NCBI GenBank assembly: GCA_945494195.1
Contig: CALYVJ010000110.1
Location: 1 to 6,285 of the forward strand
Origin: an uncultured Selenomonas sp.
Lineage (GTDB): Bacteria; Bacillota; Negativicutes; Selenomonadales; Selenomonadaceae
Direction of reading: 5' to 3'
DNA length: 6,285 nt
Shown: one piece after another, positions 5,739 to 6,285 of the stretch
How the letters are laid out: every line of letters begins with the position of its first letter
Numbering within the stretch: the first letter of the stretch is position 1
Made by a program: the position numbers and the translations under genes
Notes under the pieces: model-generated
Databases searched by the model: none
What the model was told of the DNA's origin: nothing
What the model saw: only the letters and a program-made list of their open reading frames with translations

Positions 5739-5768
5739 TTAAAGAGTGGGTGCGAACCCACTCTTTAA
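5739..5768 (+). promoter_or_regulatory. Leader hairpin of rimP with 13-bp stem and GCGA tetraloop
   Basis: TTAAAGAGTGGGT (5739-5751) pairs without mismatch with ACCCACTCTTTAA (5756-5768) around GCGA, a GNRA-type tetraloop. A G-T pair (5738/5769) can add one more step. It lies between the promoter and the rimP ribosome binding site. Only TTT occurs at the 3' side and it is within the stem, so it is not a good intrinsic terminator. From memory, hairpins of GAGTGGG...CCCACTC type do occur upstream of rimP in other Firmicutes, which would suggest a conserved role in leader stability or autoregulation; I could not check this. Confidence 0.65.
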
Positions 5769-5807
5769 TCGTATGTATGGAAACAGATTATATAGGGAGG
5801 TGGATGT

Positions 5808-6257
5808 ATGGCAGCAAAGAATATCGAAGAGGCAGTAGAGGCTATGGCAGTTGAGCTTTTGGCCGGACAAGATGTCGTAGAGCTTGTTGATGTGGAGTAT
5901 GTCAAAGAGCATACGGATTGGTATCTGCGCGTCTACATCGATAAAGACGGTGGTATTGATATCGAGGATTGTCAGGAGCTCAGCGAAAAGCTGGAAGCCG
6001 TTCTGGATGAGAAAAACACGATTCCGGACAGCTATATCCTGGAGGTATCATCACCGGGGATTGACCGCGTACTGCGTAAGCCGCGCGACTACGAACGTGA
6101 GCAGGGCAAGAAGGTTGATGTCTCCCTTTATGCGCCAATGGATGGCAAAAAGGAATTGACTGGAGTTCTGACCGGCTTTGATGGCAAAGCTATCACGCTG
6201 GACGATTCTATAGTCGTAGAACTTTCGAAGGCAGCTCAAATGCGCCTGCATATTTAA
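5808..6257 (+). CDS. rimP: Ribosome maturation factor RimP
   Basis: RimP (formerly YlxS/YhbC) binds the free 30S subunit in the cytoplasm and helps late assembly. The 149 residues match the family's usual length of about 150. The N-terminal domain shows ELVDVEYVKEHTDWYLRVYI (residues 25-44), then DKDGGIDIEDCQELSEKLEA (45-64) and the family signature YILEVSSPGIDRVLRKPRDY (about 76-95). The C-terminal SH3-like domain follows, with TGVLTGFDGKAITLD and a final KAAQMRLHI where the family usually has K-x-R-L. The ATG at 5808 is chosen because GGGAGGT (5795-5801) is six bases before it; an ATG at 5804 is in another frame. In Firmicutes rimP is normally the first gene of rimP-nusA-rnpM-infB; the last 28 bases of the window hold no start, so nusA presumably begins just outside. 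The gene looks intact. Confidence 0.97.
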   Translation: MAAKNIEEAVEAMAVELLAGQDVVELVDVEYVKEHTDWYLRVYIDKDGGIDIEDCQELSEKLEAVLDEKNTIPDSYILEVSSPGIDRVLRKPRDYEREQGKKVDVSLYAPMDGKKELTGVLTGFDGKAITLDDSIVVELSKAAQMRLHI

Positions 6258-6285
6258 TTGTAAGACTGTAACGAAAGGCCGTGTA

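Overview
The window reads as chromosomal DNA of a low-to-mid GC bacterium of the Firmicutes type. The evidence is a PcrA-type UvrD helicase with a C-terminal Tudor-like domain, strong AGGAGG-like ribosome binding sites, sigma-A-like promoters, and rimP behind its own promoter and leader hairpin. The FIST protein paired with a soluble chemotaxis transducer, and the style of the proteins, make me favour the Negativicutes (Selenomonas-like). That placement is an impression, not proven here. All genes lie on the + strand.

Layout. Positions 1-2268 hold the pcrA helicase, cut off at its 5' end by the window edge and closed by a convincing intrinsic terminator (2291-2330). Positions 2416-4532 hold a two-gene sensory module: a FIST-domain sensor followed directly by a cytoplasmic methyl-accepting chemotaxis protein (MCP). 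A perfect 14-bp inverted repeat lies behind it (4589-4617). A clear promoter (4648-4676) then drives an unrecognised 150-residue helical protein, followed by a small exported protein of 126 residues. A second clear promoter (5682-5710) and a 13-bp GCGA-loop leader hairpin precede rimP (5808-6257). In related genomes rimP opens the nusA-infB operon, and nusA is expected just past the window end.

The most interesting part is the sensory module. Both genes carry what look like single-base losses. The FIST gene has an ideal ribosome binding site but no start codon, and adding one G would restore ATG in the correct frame. The MCP gene is split by a frameshift that adding one C in GCCAGG would heal. 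A TAG at 4530 may also have replaced CAG near the MCP end. Either this is a signalling pair in early decay (or under phase-like control), or the assembly carries indel errors. The same stretch, about 2440-4020, is clearly richer in G+C than the helicase gene before it, which hints at separate ancestry.

Housekeeping functions (DNA repair and replication restart by PcrA, 30S maturation by RimP) thus flank an accessory sensory and hypothetical block. I found no tRNA, rRNA, CRISPR array, transposon or known riboswitch.
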